A DNA stretch of 64,000 nucleotides from Allobosea sp. CRIB-10. GTDB lineage: Bacteria > Pseudomonadota > Alphaproteobacteria > Rhizobiales > Beijerinckiaceae. The DNA is taken from assembly GCF_900112185.1 (NCBI RefSeq), contig NZ_FOKP01000016.1, forward strand, positions 62,001 to 126,000, read 5' to 3'. Every line of letters starts with the position of its first letter. The first letter of the stretch is position 1. The notes below the pieces were generated by a model. That model was not told where the DNA came from and searched no databases. It saw only the letters and a program-made list of their open reading frames with translations. The position numbers and the translations under genes were made by a program. Below are positions 47,613 through 56,468 of the stretch, piece after piece.

Positions 47613-48287
47613 TCAACCGCCGTCGCAGCTCGTCTCCTGCGTCGCGCAGATGCGGTCGACCCAGGCGCGGAAGCGGCCGGCTTCGGCCCCTGCCTTGGCA
47701 GCCGGCTTGATCTCAAGCCCGGACAGGACCTCGCTGCCCGCCGGTAGGCCGTACTCGACCAGCACCCACTTGCCGCTGCAGCCGAGCAGGCGGCCGTTCT
47801 GGAGAAAGGCGTCGCCGTCAAAGCTCGCCCCGTCCTGACCGGTCATCACGGCTGGCGCCTTGGCGTCCGGGCGCAACCGGCCGGCGACAGCCTGCGATTT
47901 CACGGTCAGCTTGCGCCCGCTGACCCAGCCCGAGCCCTTGAACATCGGGCGCGGCGCGGCATCGGTCAGCATCTCGTTGTCGCGCGCCCTGGCGATCCTG
48001 AACCAGCCATTGGCGCCGGCCGAGACCTCGACCTCGACCATGGCGCGCACCGGCGGATCGTCGCCGCTGAGCTTCACCGGCGGCAGCGTGCCGACGATCC
48101 TGTGGCTGGTGCCCGGTCCGGCGCGGACATTCAGCCCCTCCGGATCGGTCTCGCTGACGAAGGCGCCGAAGGAGCAGGCGACCCGTCCGGCCGGCGCGGG
48201 CGTCACCCCCTCCGACTGCGCCCACGCCGCCGGAGCGGCGAGCAGCAGGGCCGCTAGGCCGGCTGCGAGGATCTCACGACGCGGCAT
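47613..48287 (-). CDS. Secreted SH3-domain protein
   Basis: This 224-residue protein has a signal peptide (MPRREILAAGLAALLLAAPA, cleavage near AWAQ). A bacterial SH3 domain follows (GLNVRAGPGTSHRIVGTLPP), then a second SH3-like segment (GRLRPDAKAPAVMTGQDGAS to KWVLVEYG). Such domains often bind cell-wall peptides. I chose ATG 48285-48287, which overlaps the upstream YkuD-like gene by 14 nt, so the two are translationally coupled and probably act together at the cell wall. Confidence 0.82.
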   Translation of the reverse strand: MPRREILAAGLAALLLAAPAAWAQSEGVTPAPAGRVACSFGAFVSETDPEGLNVRAGPGTSHRIVGTLPPVKLSGDDPPVRAMVEVEVSAGANGWFRIARARDNEMLTDAAPRPMFKGSGWVSGRKLTVKSQAVAGRLRPDAKAPAVMTGQDGASFDGDAFLQNGRLLGCSGKWVLVEYGLPAGSEVLSGLEIKPAAKAGAEAGRFRAWVDRICATQETSCDGG

Positions 48288-49218
48288 TGACCAGCACATA
48301 ATAGAAGGCATTGGGCTTGCCGATCGCCTTGAGGAAGGTCGGGTAGCGGTTCTTCGGCACGGTCTGGCAGCCGGCCGACCAGGTGTTGGGCTCGAGCACA
48401 GTGTCCGCTCCGCCGCGATGGATATACATGCTGGTCCCCGCCCCTTTCGGGTCGATCCGGCTCTTGTCGCCTTCCGTGAAGCGGCCGTCGCCGTCGGTGT
48501 CGCGCTCGGCCACCTGCGTGGTCTTCACCTGGAAGGCGCGGTCGCCGAGGAAGCCGCCCTTCTTCTCGAAATACTGGTATGTGCCCTCGGTCAGGCGGCC
48601 GGCATCCTTGATGCCGTCCTTGTTGATGTCGACGCCGTCGGCCTTCTTGAACGCGACGCCCTTGTAGCGCTTGTCGCCGCTGCCGGCACGCTGCGAGTAC
48701 TGGGCGCCGGGCTCGGTGCAGATCGGGAAGCTCGAAAGCTCGCGGAAGCGCCCGGTGCGGCGCATCACCACGACGAGGTCGTCATAGGAGCCCTTGCCGT
48801 GATTGGCGATCGTGCTGCTTTCCTTGCGCAGCGCCAGCAGGACGAGGCGGCCGAAGCGCAGGTCGAAGCGGGCCTGCGTCGAGCCGAAGCGCCAGAAGAT
48901 CGCCGAGTAGGAATCGAAGGCCTGCTTGGTCGTCCGGAACTGCGGACGGTCGGCTGAAGGCCGGCGGAAGCGGGCGTCGAGGATCTCGCCATAGAAGTCG
49001 CGCCATTCGCGCAAGCCCCGCAGGCGCGTCTCGGCGACCGGGCTGAGGTTGACCTCGACGACGCGCCAGAAGAAGTCCTGCAGTCCGGGCGGCACCGCCG
49101 CGACATTGTCGCGCCAGCGCGAGAAGGCGATGACCTTGTCCTGGCGCAGGCAGCGGTCGAATTGCCGGGCGAAATGGCCGAAATCGAGCTCGGCGAGGTC
49201 GGGGCGGCGGCCGTTCAT
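48274..49218 (-). CDS. YkuD-like protein with EF-hand-like loops
   Basis: This 314-residue protein ends in a putative L,D-transpeptidase-like catalytic motif: a His in MYIHRGGAD followed 17 residues later by Cys in NTWSAGCQTVP. The form is H-x(14)-S-x-G-C-like, which fits the YkuD pattern. Two Ca-binding-type loops precede it, DINKDGIKDAGR and DTDGDGRFTEGD (classic D-x-D-x-D-G spacing in the second). The first 150 residues (FDRCLRQDKVIAFSRWRDNV and RFRRPSADRPQF) are unrecognised. No signal peptide is visible. The pairing with a secreted SH3 protein suggests cell-wall work, but cytoplasmic location or a non-enzymatic role cannot be excluded. Confidence 0.6.
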   Translation of the reverse strand: MNGRRPDLAELDFGHFARQFDRCLRQDKVIAFSRWRDNVAAVPPGLQDFFWRVVEVNLSPVAETRLRGLREWRDFYGEILDARFRRPSADRPQFRTTKQAFDSYSAIFWRFGSTQARFDLRFGRLVLLALRKESSTIANHGKGSYDDLVVVMRRTGRFRELSSFPICTEPGAQYSQRAGSGDKRYKGVAFKKADGVDINKDGIKDAGRLTEGTYQYFEKKGGFLGDRAFQVKTTQVAERDTDGDGRFTEGDKSRIDPKGAGTSMYIHRGGADTVLEPNTWSAGCQTVPKNRYPTFLKAIGKPNAFYYVLVNAAS

Positions 49219-49365
49219 GCCTCGCCACCCGATCGTTGGAATGGGCGCATCGAACCCTCCACCGCTGTCTTGTCGGAGCGACCATAGGCTAACGCCGCCC
49301 CAAGGTCAGGCGGCGAGCAACCGGTCCATCAGCAGCTTGCGGAGGTCTGAACCTTTTTCGCCCGC

Positions 49366-49947
49366 TCAGAGCACCATCGGCAGCACGAAGAAGCCGCCGA
49401 CGATGACCACCACCAGCGCCAGCGCCGTCATCGGCAGGTGCTTCTCGATGAAGATGCGGATGTCGTCGCCGTAATAGCGCAGCGCCACCGCGATCATCGC
49501 GAAGAAGGTGACGCGCGAGATCACCATGCCGATTGTGAACTTCCAGATGTCGAAATGCAGGAAGCCGGACATGATCGTGACGATCTTGAACGGGATCGGG
49601 GTCAGGCCCTTGGTCAGCAGCACCCAGAACCAGTAGTCCTGCGAGGTGTGGATCAGGTGCGCCGCCTTCTCCTGCAGGCCGTAAAGGCCGATCAGCCAGG
49701 CACCGACCGATTCATAGAGCAACGCGCCGATCGCATAGCCGAGATAGCCGCCGGTCACCGCGCCGAGCGAGCAGACGCCGGCATAGAACCAGGCACGGTC
49801 GGGCCGCGCGATGCACATCGGGATCAAGAGCGGGATCGGCGGCAGCGGGCTCACCGAGCTTTCGACGAAGGTGATGGCGAAGAGCAGCCAGGGCGCAGCC
49901 GGGTGGGACGCGTAGGAAACGCACCAGTCGTAAGCACGCTTGAGCAT
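49366..49947 (-). CDS. YqaA-family VTT-domain membrane protein
   Basis: This 193-residue protein belongs to the DedA/VTT superfamily in the YqaA branch. It has AITFVESSVSPLPPIPLLIP near the start, GAVTGGYLGYAIGALLYESV and the re-entrant segment TKGLTPIPFKIVTIMSGFLH (conserved TP-x-P). I chose ATG 49945-49947 by family length; an ATG at 50004 would add 19 residues and neither has a good ribosome binding site. Related proteins act in lipid carrier translocation; the role of YqaA is not established. Confidence 0.85.
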   Translation of the reverse strand: MLKRAYDWCVSYASHPAAPWLLFAITFVESSVSPLPPIPLLIPMCIARPDRAWFYAGVCSLGAVTGGYLGYAIGALLYESVGAWLIGLYGLQEKAAHLIHTSQDYWFWVLLTKGLTPIPFKIVTIMSGFLHFDIWKFTIGMVISRVTFFAMIAVALRYYGDDIRIFIEKHLPMTALALVVVIVGGFFVLPMVL

Positions 49948-50112
49948 GTAGGGGAAACCGTTCCTGGGTTCTCGCGCCGGTTGCAGGGCTGCCCTGCGTT
50001 CCATGCATTAATCCAATTGGCGTGATCAGGCCACTAATCTCTTGGGCTAGAGTCAATCGCGCATGTCTCCGTCAATTGCGCGACGGATTCGTGACGAGAT
50101 TGCGGGAACGGC

Positions 50113-52941
50113 TCAGGCGAGCCGCTCCAGCGCCTCCTTGATCTTGAGTTTGCGGGCTTCGGCGGCCGCCTTGCGCTCGCGGTTCTCCTCGACGATCTCC
50201 TCCGGAGCGCGCGCCATGAAGTCGGGATTGCCGAGCTTGCGCTCGACCGCGGCGATGTCCTGGTCGAGCTTGCCGAGCTCCTTGGTGAGGCGGCCGCGCT
50301 CGGCGTCGAGATCGATGATCCCCGCCAGCGGCAGCGCCGCCACCTCGCCGCGCACGATGATCTGCGCCGACTGGCCCGGAGCCTCATCGGCGAACTCGAT
50401 CGCGGAGAGCCGCGCCAGCCGCTCGATCATCGGCGCCCAGGCCTCGACCGCAGCCCTGGTCGCCGCGCTCGCCTTGACCAGCACCAGCGGCACCTGCGTC
50501 CCGCCCGGCACGTTGGTCTCCGAGCGGATCGAGCGGATGTCGGAGATCAGATCGACGACGAAGCCGATTTCGGCTTCCGCCTTCTCATCGACGAGGGCGG
50601 CAAGTTCCGGCCAGCGCGTCAGGCAGACCAGCCCCGCCTCCCCGGCCGGAATCGCACGGGGCGCACCGGCATTGGCCTTCTGCGCCCAGAGCTCCTCGGT
50701 CAGGAACGGCATGAACGGGTGCAGCAGCTGGCAGATCAGGTCGATGACATGCGCCACCGTCGCCTGCGTCTCCGCCCGCGCCGCGGTGCCGGCGGCGTCC
50801 AGTTCCTCGGCCTGCAGCACCGGCTTCGACAATTCGAGATACCAGTCGCAGAACTGGCCCCAGACGAAGCGATAGGCTGAATCCGCCGCCTCGTTGAACT
50901 TGAAGCTCTCGATTCCGGCTGCGACCGCCTCGGCCGTGCGCGCCGCCTCGGAGAGGATCCAACGGTTCAGCGGCAGCTTGATCGCAGCCGGATCGAACCC
51001 GTCCGCTCGCAGGCAGCCATTGATCTCGGCGAAGCGCGCCGCGTTCCAGATCTTGGTCGCGAAGTTGCGGTAGCCCTCGACGCGCGAGGTCGCGAGCTTG
51101 ATGTCGCGCCCCTGCGCCGCCATCGCCGACAGCGTGAAGCGCAGCGCATCCGCGCCATATTTGTCGACGAGCACGAGCGGATCGATGACGTTGCCCTTGG
51201 ATTTCGACATCTTCGCGCCCTTCTCGTCGCGAACGATGGCGTGGATGTAGACGTCCTTGAACGGCACCTCGTCCATGAAGTTGAGGCCCATCATCATCAT
51301 CCGGGCGACCCAGAAGAAGATGATGTCGAAGGCGGTGACCAGCGTTGCGGTCGGGTAGTAGCGCTTCAGCTCAGCCGTCTCTTCCGGCCAGCCCAGCGTC
51401 GAGAACGGCCACAAAGCGGAGGAGAACCAGGTGTCGAGCACGTCCTCGTCGCGCTTGAGCTCGACCGGCCCGCCGTAATGGGCAAGCGCCAGCGCCTGCG
51501 CGCCGGCCTCCGATTCAGCCACGAAGCACTCGCCGTCCGGCCCGTACCAGGCCGGGATCTGATGGCCCCACCAGAGCTGACGCGAAACGCACCACGGCTC
51601 GATGTTCTCGAGCCAGTCATTATAGGTCTTGGTCCAGCTTTCCGGCGTGATCTTCGTCTTGCCGTCCTTGACCGCCGCGAGCGCGCGCTGCGCCAACGGC
51701 TGGACGTCGACATACCACTGGTCGGTCAGCCAGGGCTCGATCACGACATCCGAGCGGTCGCCATGCGGCACGGTATGGGTATTCGGCTCGACCTTGCGCA
51801 GCAGGCCGCGCGCCGCCATCAGCCCGACCACGGCCCTGCGCGCCGCGAAGCGGTCGAGGCCATGCAATGCGAGCGTCTCCGCCTCGGGCGCCGCGCCCTC
51901 CAGGAAGTCGGCATTGTCCTGAATCAGGATGCGAGCTTCGCCGTCCAGGATATTGACGACCCTGAGGGAATTGCGCTTGCCGACATCGAAGTCGTTGAAG
52001 TCGTGCGCCGGGGTGATCTTGACCGCGCCGGTGCCCTTCTCCGGATCGGCATAGTCGTCGCCGAAGATCGGGATGACGCGCTTGACCAGCGGCAGCACGG
52101 CGTTCCGGCCGATCAGCTCCTTGAGCTTGTCGTTCTCCGGATGCACGGCGACGCCGGTGTCGCCCAGCATCGTCTCCGGCCGGGTCGTCGCGACGGTGAT
52201 GTAGGTCGCGGCATTCTCCGGATCGTAGGCAGCACCCTCGATCGGATAGTCGAAATAATAGAGATGCCCGTTCGGGTCCTTGGCGAGCGCCTTCTCCAGC
52301 TTGCCCGCGTCGAACGCCTCCTCGCCGTCGCGCCGCCATTTGAACGTGCCGGTCTTCTCGACCTGCAGCACTTCGAGATCGGAGATCGCGGTCTGGAATT
52401 TCGGATCCCAGTTCACCAGCCGCTTGGCGCGGTAGATCAGCCCCTGCTTGTGCAGGCCGACGAAGACCTTGAGGACGGCGGCCGAGAGCCCCTCGTCCAT
52501 GGTGAAGCGCTCGCGCGACCAGTCGCAGGAGGCCCCGAGGCGCTTGAGCTGGTTGACGATCGTCCCGCCCGACTCCTCCTTCCACTTCCAGACCTCGGCG
52601 AGGAAGGCCTCGCGGCCCATGGTCCGGCGATCGGTCTTGTTCTCGGCCGCGAGCTTGCGCTCGACCACCATCTGCGTCGCGATGCCGGCATGGTCGGTGC
52701 CCGGCTGCCAGAGCACGTCCTTGCCGCGCAGGCGCTCGAAGCGGCAGAGCACGTCCTGCAGCGTGTTGTTGAGCGCGTGGCCCATATGCAGCGAGCCGGT
52801 GACGTTCGGCGGCGGGATCACGATGCAATAGGGCTCGGCCCCAGGCGCGGCGCCGCGCCCCGCCTTGAAGGCGTCCGCCTCCTCCCAGGCCTTGCTGATG
52901 CGCGCCTCGACGGAGGCCGGCTCGAATGTCTTGTCCATCAT
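50113..52941 (-). CDS. valS: Valyl-tRNA synthetase
   Basis: This class I synthetase charges tRNA-Val. I chose ATG 52939-52941 (MMDKTFEPASVEARISKAWE; a second ATG follows at once), giving 942 residues. It has the HIGH-type motif NVTGSLHMGHALNN and the editing domain with TTRPETMLGDTGVAVHPEND. The KMSKS loop is GAKMSKSKGNVIDP, and the C-terminal coiled coil is the last ~70 residues. The open frame upstream overlaps the divergent gene promoter and is not ValS. It lies in the popZ neighbourhood, with two plus-strand genes between. Confidence 0.95.
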   Translation of the reverse strand: MMDKTFEPASVEARISKAWEEADAFKAGRGAAPGAEPYCIVIPPPNVTGSLHMGHALNNTLQDVLCRFERLRGKDVLWQPGTDHAGIATQMVVERKLAAENKTDRRTMGREAFLAEVWKWKEESGGTIVNQLKRLGASCDWSRERFTMDEGLSAAVLKVFVGLHKQGLIYRAKRLVNWDPKFQTAISDLEVLQVEKTGTFKWRRDGEEAFDAGKLEKALAKDPNGHLYYFDYPIEGAAYDPENAATYITVATTRPETMLGDTGVAVHPENDKLKELIGRNAVLPLVKRVIPIFGDDYADPEKGTGAVKITPAHDFNDFDVGKRNSLRVVNILDGEARILIQDNADFLEGAAPEAETLALHGLDRFAARRAVVGLMAARGLLRKVEPNTHTVPHGDRSDVVIEPWLTDQWYVDVQPLAQRALAAVKDGKTKITPESWTKTYNDWLENIEPWCVSRQLWWGHQIPAWYGPDGECFVAESEAGAQALALAHYGGPVELKRDEDVLDTWFSSALWPFSTLGWPEETAELKRYYPTATLVTAFDIIFFWVARMMMMGLNFMDEVPFKDVYIHAIVRDEKGAKMSKSKGNVIDPLVLVDKYGADALRFTLSAMAAQGRDIKLATSRVEGYRNFATKIWNAARFAEINGCLRADGFDPAAIKLPLNRWILSEAARTAEAVAAGIESFKFNEAADSAYRFVWGQFCDWYLELSKPVLQAEELDAAGTAARAETQATVAHVIDLICQLLHPFMPFLTEELWAQKANAGAPRAIPAGEAGLVCLTRWPELAALVDEKAEAEIGFVVDLISDIRSIRSETNVPGGTQVPLVLVKASAATRAAVEAWAPMIERLARLSAIEFADEAPGQSAQIIVRGEVAALPLAGIIDLDAERGRLTKELGKLDQDIAAVERKLGNPDFMARAPEEIVEENRERKAAAEARKLKIKEALERLA

Positions 52942-53195
52942 CGCTCTGCTCGAACGCCAAACGGCCGGGGAGCCTGCCCCGGCCGCGAAAAACGAAAGCC
53001 AAAAGGTCTGCGGTCTTAAGAGCGCATGCGACGCCCCCGCGTCAACGCTTTCCAGATGGGAAGGCGCCGCCCGCCGCGCCAGTCCGGTTGGCAAGCGCTC
53101 TCGGGCGGGCGTGGAACAGTCCCCCGCGACATCCGGAGCGGAACCTCCGCCGCGCTTCAGCCGTTGGGGGAGGATACCGCACAAGGAGGCCCCCA

Positions 53196-53681
53196 ATGAC
53201 CAGAAAGACCGACCAGGACCGCGCCTGGGAGCTGATCGAGGAGATCGGCCTGTGCATGCTCGTCAGCCATGACGGCAATGGCGACCAGCTGCGCGCCCGT
53301 CCGATGAGCGCCCATAGCCGCCGCGACGAGGATGCGATCTATTTCCTCACCGATCTGCGCGCCCACAAGGACGACGAGATCGAGATCAACGAGAATGTCT
53401 GCCTCTGCTTCGGCGACAACAGCTCCTACAAATATGTCTCGGTCACCGGTACGGCGAACCTGCTCGACGACCGGGCGCGCGTCGCCGAGCTCTGGTCGAT
53501 GGCCGCGCGCGCCTTCTGGGAGAGCAAGGACGATCCCAATATCCGCATCCTCAAGGTGCGCCCCGCTCTGGCGGAGTTCTGGGACAGTCCCGGCAAGATC
53601 GTGACCTCGGTCAAGATGGCGGCAGCCGCGGTGACCGGCTCGCGCCCTGATCTCGGCAGCAACCGCAAAGTCCTGCTCTGA
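53196..53681 (+). CDS. General-stress-26-like PNPOx-family protein
   Basis: This 161-residue split-barrel FMN-type protein contains AWELIEEIGLCMLVSHDGNG, AIYFLTDLRAHKDDEIEINE and NVCLCFGDNSSYKYVSVTGT, then the W-S-M-A-x-A-F-W segment typical of the general stress protein 26 subgroup. A textbook AAGGAGG lies five bases before the ATG, one of the strongest ribosome binding sites in the window. It is followed 11 nt later by a small gene in the same direction. Confidence 0.88.
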   Translation: MTRKTDQDRAWELIEEIGLCMLVSHDGNGDQLRARPMSAHSRRDEDAIYFLTDLRAHKDDEIEINENVCLCFGDNSSYKYVSVTGTANLLDDRARVAELWSMAARAFWESKDDPNIRILKVRPALAEFWDSPGKIVTSVKMAAAAVTGSRPDLGSNRKVLL

Positions 53682-53692
53682 GGAGACCGGCG

Positions 53693-53905
53693 ATGCGACT
53701 TCTCGTTCATCTGGTCGGCGCCTGGGTGGCGTCGGAAGCGGCGTCCGGCCGCTACCCTCGCCCCCTGTCGCTCGGCATGCAGCTCCTGGTCTCGCGACTC
53801 GGCCCGCAGACCGCGCTGATGGCGCTGGCGGGCTACGCGATCCAGAGCCTCAATGAAGGCGGAGCCTTCGGGCCGCGCCGGGCGCCAGCCCGCAAGCGGC
53901 GCTAA
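53693..53905 (+). CDS. Small protein of unknown function
   Basis: This 70-residue protein (MRLLVHLVGAWVASEAASGR, hydrophobic mid-part, very basic tail RRAPARKRR) is preceded by GAGGAGA at good spacing and lies 11 nt downstream of the stress-protein gene. It could be a membrane-associated or nucleic-acid-binding micro-protein. The family is not recognised. Position and ribosome binding site support it being real. Confidence 0.5.
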   Translation: MRLLVHLVGAWVASEAASGRYPRPLSLGMQLLVSRLGPQTALMALAGYAIQSLNEGGAFGPRRAPARKRR

Positions 53906-53928
53906 AGCCTGCCGACTTCACACGCTAC

Positions 53929-54043
53929 CACCACCGTCATCCTGGGCGAGCGAAGCTCGGCCCTGGCTCCATCGCAGAGCTCCGGAGCCTCACGATGGAT
54001 CCGGGAGCTGCGCAGCTTCGCCTTGGCCGGGATGACGGTGGTG
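53929..54043. repeat. Intergenic palindromic element with 14-bp terminal repeats
   Basis: This 115-bp element is bounded by perfect 14-bp inverted repeats, CACCACCGTCATCC (53929-53942) and its complement (54030-54043). Internal short inverted repeats include GAGCTCCGGAGC and AGCTGCGCAGCT. It lies in the gap between convergent genes and begins like the element at 45508. It resembles REP/BIME-type dispersed palindromes. It may also act as a bidirectional terminator, though no T-runs follow. Confidence 0.7.
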
Positions 54044-54065
54044 AATCTGAGGAAAATCAGCGCGA

Positions 54066-54665
54066 TCAGCGTCGCCCGCCGCGAGCGACGCGCTCGATCT
54101 CGGCCCTGACCAGCCGCTCGACCATGGCCGGCAGGTTGTCGTCGAGCCAGGTCTTGAGCATCGGCTTGAGCATGTCCTTGACCAAGTCCTCCAGCGTGCG
54201 CGCATTGTTGCTGAGCACGGTGTTGGCAAGCGCGCCGAAGGCGTTGTGCACGGCAGCGCCAGTCTGATCCGAGATCAACGCCGTCATGTCCATCGGCGGC
54301 GCGGGCTGCGGCTGGAGCGGCGGCGGCACGAAGGCCAGGGGCTGTGGCGGTTCCGGTGCGGGTTCCGGCTCGGGCAACGCCGCGGCCTGCGGCTCGACGA
54401 AGTCGACATCGTCCGCCGGCGCCGCGACGGCTGCAGCAGGCTCTTCCGGGATCAACTCGGCTTCGGCGCCGAGATCGAGCACGTCGTCCTCGACCGGCTC
54501 GGGCTCGGGTTCCGGCGCGGGCTCCGGCTGGGGAGCCAGCGCGGCCGACTCCGGAGGGGGCTCCTCCGGCGGCGCGGCAGGCTTCTCGTCATCGGCGATG
54601 ATCTTCCGGATGGAGGCGAGAATCTCCTCCATCGAAGGTTCATTGGCCTTGGGCTGCGCGCTCAT
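54066..54665 (-). CDS. popZ: Polar organising protein PopZ (DUF2497)
   Basis: PopZ forms a polar network that anchors the chromosome origin and recruits cell-cycle regulators in alphaproteobacteria. The 199-residue protein has the three-part layout. The N-terminal partner-binding helix is PSMEEILASIRKIIADDE (about residues 10-27), followed by a long Pro/Glu/Ala-rich acidic linker. The C-terminal oligomerisation helices contain NARTLEDLVKDMLKPMLKTW and LVRAEIERVARGGRR. I chose ATG 54663-54665. The neighbourhood pcm-tolC-popZ-valS is the usual one in Rhizobiales. Confidence 0.93.
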   Translation of the reverse strand: MSAQPKANEPSMEEILASIRKIIADDEKPAAPPEEPPPESAALAPQPEPAPEPEPEPVEDDVLDLGAEAELIPEEPAAAVAAPADDVDFVEPQAAALPEPEPAPEPPQPLAFVPPPLQPQPAPPMDMTALISDQTGAAVHNAFGALANTVLSNNARTLEDLVKDMLKPMLKTWLDDNLPAMVERLVRAEIERVARGGRR

Positions 54666-54829
54666 GCTGATTCCGGTCACTCGACTCAGAGGACGCCTAA
54701 GGAATCAGTGCGCCCCGCTGCATGAGTATTTCACCGGAAAACCGGCAGGCAAGGCGGGCAGGACGTGTCCCACAGGAGAAATCCGGAGTGTTGCACCGGC
54801 GCTTCTCGCGCCGGCCTCGTCACAGTTGT

Positions 54830-56248
54830 TCAGCGACCATCCGGCGTCTGCGTGCCCCAGAGCAGGCCCTTGACCTGATCGTAGTGCTTGCGGGCGTCGT
54901 AGCGCTCGGCCTTGAGCTTCAGCTTGTCGGCCGAGAGCAGCCCGACCGCCGACAGCACGGCATAGGAGGCGACGACACGGTCGCGCTGCGCCGTCACCAG
55001 GCTCGAGCGGGCGCTGACCAGTTCCTGCTGCGCGTTCAGCACGTCGAGCGTGGTGCGCTGGCCAACCTTGGCCTCCTCGCGCACGCCGGCGAGCGCGGTC
55101 TCGGCCGCCTGGACCTGAGCCTGCGCCGAGACGATCTGCGCCTTGGCCGCGTCATGCGCGCCCCAGGCTGAGACGACGGCGGCGCGGACGGTGTCGCGCG
55201 AGGTGTCGACCTCGATCCGTCGCTGCCCGGCCGTCTCCTTGGCCTGGCGGGTGCGCGAATAGACCTGCCCGCCCTCGTAGATCGGGATGGTGAGGGTCGC
55301 GACCGCGCTGGCGGAGGTGCGGTTGTCGCCGAAGAACTGGTTGTCGTAGCGCTGCGTCACCAGACCGCGCACGCCGAGGACCGGATACAAATCCGCCTCG
55401 GTGACCTTGACCTGCAATTCCGCCGCATCGACGCCGTGCAACCCGGCGATGATGGCAGGGTGCCCCTGCAGCGCAATGTTGAGCGCGGCCGGCAGCGACC
55501 TCGGCAGCAGGTTCTCGACCGGGCGGCCCGGAGCGAGATTCTTGGGCTCGATGCCGACATTCTGGCGGAAGCGCGCGATCGAGGTCTTGAGATTGGACTC
55601 CGCCAGGATCTCCTGCGACTGAGCCGAGGACAGGCGCGCCTCGGCCTGCGCCACGTCGGTGCGCGTCACTTCGCCGACCTGAAACCGGTCCTTGGTCTGG
55701 CGCAGCTGCTCCTCCAGCACCTCGACGTTGTTGCGGTTGAGGTTGAGGATCGCGGTGTCGCGCAGCACGTTCATGTAGGACGTCGCCGCGTCGAGCAGCA
55801 CGTTCTGCTCGGTATTGCGCAAGGTGGCGCGGGCGCCGAGCACCTGCGATTCGGCCTGGCTGACCGAACTGCGGGTCTTGCCGCCGTCGAAGATGTTCTG
55901 GTCGACCTGCACCCCGGCGCCGCGCGGGTTGAGGCGCGAGACGCTGCGGTTGTGCGGGTTGCCGTTGCCCTGCGCGTTGAACGGCGTGTCACTCTCGGTG
56001 ATGCTGGCGCCGATATCGGCCGAGGCCGTGATGCGCGGGCGGTAGCCGGAGAGCGCCTGCGGCACGTTCTCATTGGTGGCGCGCACGGCGGCGCGTTGCG
56101 CGTTCAGCGTCGGATTGCCCGAATAGGCACGCCCCAGCGCCGCTTCCATCGTCTGCGCCAGCGCCGGGGAGCCGGTGACGGCTCCCAGCACGCCAACCAG
56201 CAGCAGGCGGCTCGCGGTCTTCTTCAAGGTCGGTCGCGTTACAATCAC
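54830..56248 (-). CDS. TolC-family outer-membrane efflux channel
   Basis: This 472-residue outer-membrane protein has a signal peptide (LLLVGVLGAVTGSPALA, cleavage before QTMEAA). It shows the internal TolC duplication: each half has a long coiled-coil pattern, for example NVEVLEEQLRQTKDRFQVGE and VGQRTTLDVLNAQQELVSAR. It would serve tripartite efflux pumps or type I secretion. The inner-membrane partners are not adjacent. A short C-terminal tail follows. It lies upstream of popZ and downstream of pcm on one strand. Confidence 0.93.
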   Translation of the reverse strand: MIVTRPTLKKTASRLLLVGVLGAVTGSPALAQTMEAALGRAYSGNPTLNAQRAAVRATNENVPQALSGYRPRITASADIGASITESDTPFNAQGNGNPHNRSVSRLNPRGAGVQVDQNIFDGGKTRSSVSQAESQVLGARATLRNTEQNVLLDAATSYMNVLRDTAILNLNRNNVEVLEEQLRQTKDRFQVGEVTRTDVAQAEARLSSAQSQEILAESNLKTSIARFRQNVGIEPKNLAPGRPVENLLPRSLPAALNIALQGHPAIIAGLHGVDAAELQVKVTEADLYPVLGVRGLVTQRYDNQFFGDNRTSASAVATLTIPIYEGGQVYSRTRQAKETAGQRRIEVDTSRDTVRAAVVSAWGAHDAAKAQIVSAQAQVQAAETALAGVREEAKVGQRTTLDVLNAQQELVSARSSLVTAQRDRVVASYAVLSAVGLLSADKLKLKAERYDARKHYDQVKGLLWGTQTPDGR

Positions 56249-56436
56249 TGGACGCCTCTTGTGCGGACTCTAGTCACGCCCAGGCATCGCCCCAGCCTCG
56301 GCACTCGGTTTAAAATCATAAACTTTGCAGCTCCTCTCGCCAATGTCGGGAGGCGAGCTGGTCGCTTTTCAATCCTGCACTGCCGCAAAAATGCGACACT
56401 CCCGCCGGCGATTAATACCGACGGGCTACCTCTCCT

Positions 56437-56460
56437 GGGGAAAACCGGCCCGATGGCCGG
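56437..56460 (-). terminator. Terminator after pcm
   Basis: A 6-bp GC stem, CCGGCC/GGCCGG with a 4-nt loop (56445-56460), is followed on the minus strand by TTTTCCCC. It starts 8 nt past the pcm stop. It separates pcm from tolC, whose own upstream region (56249-56436) shows nothing else notable. Confidence 0.7.
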
Positions 56461-56468
56461 CCCTCCTC

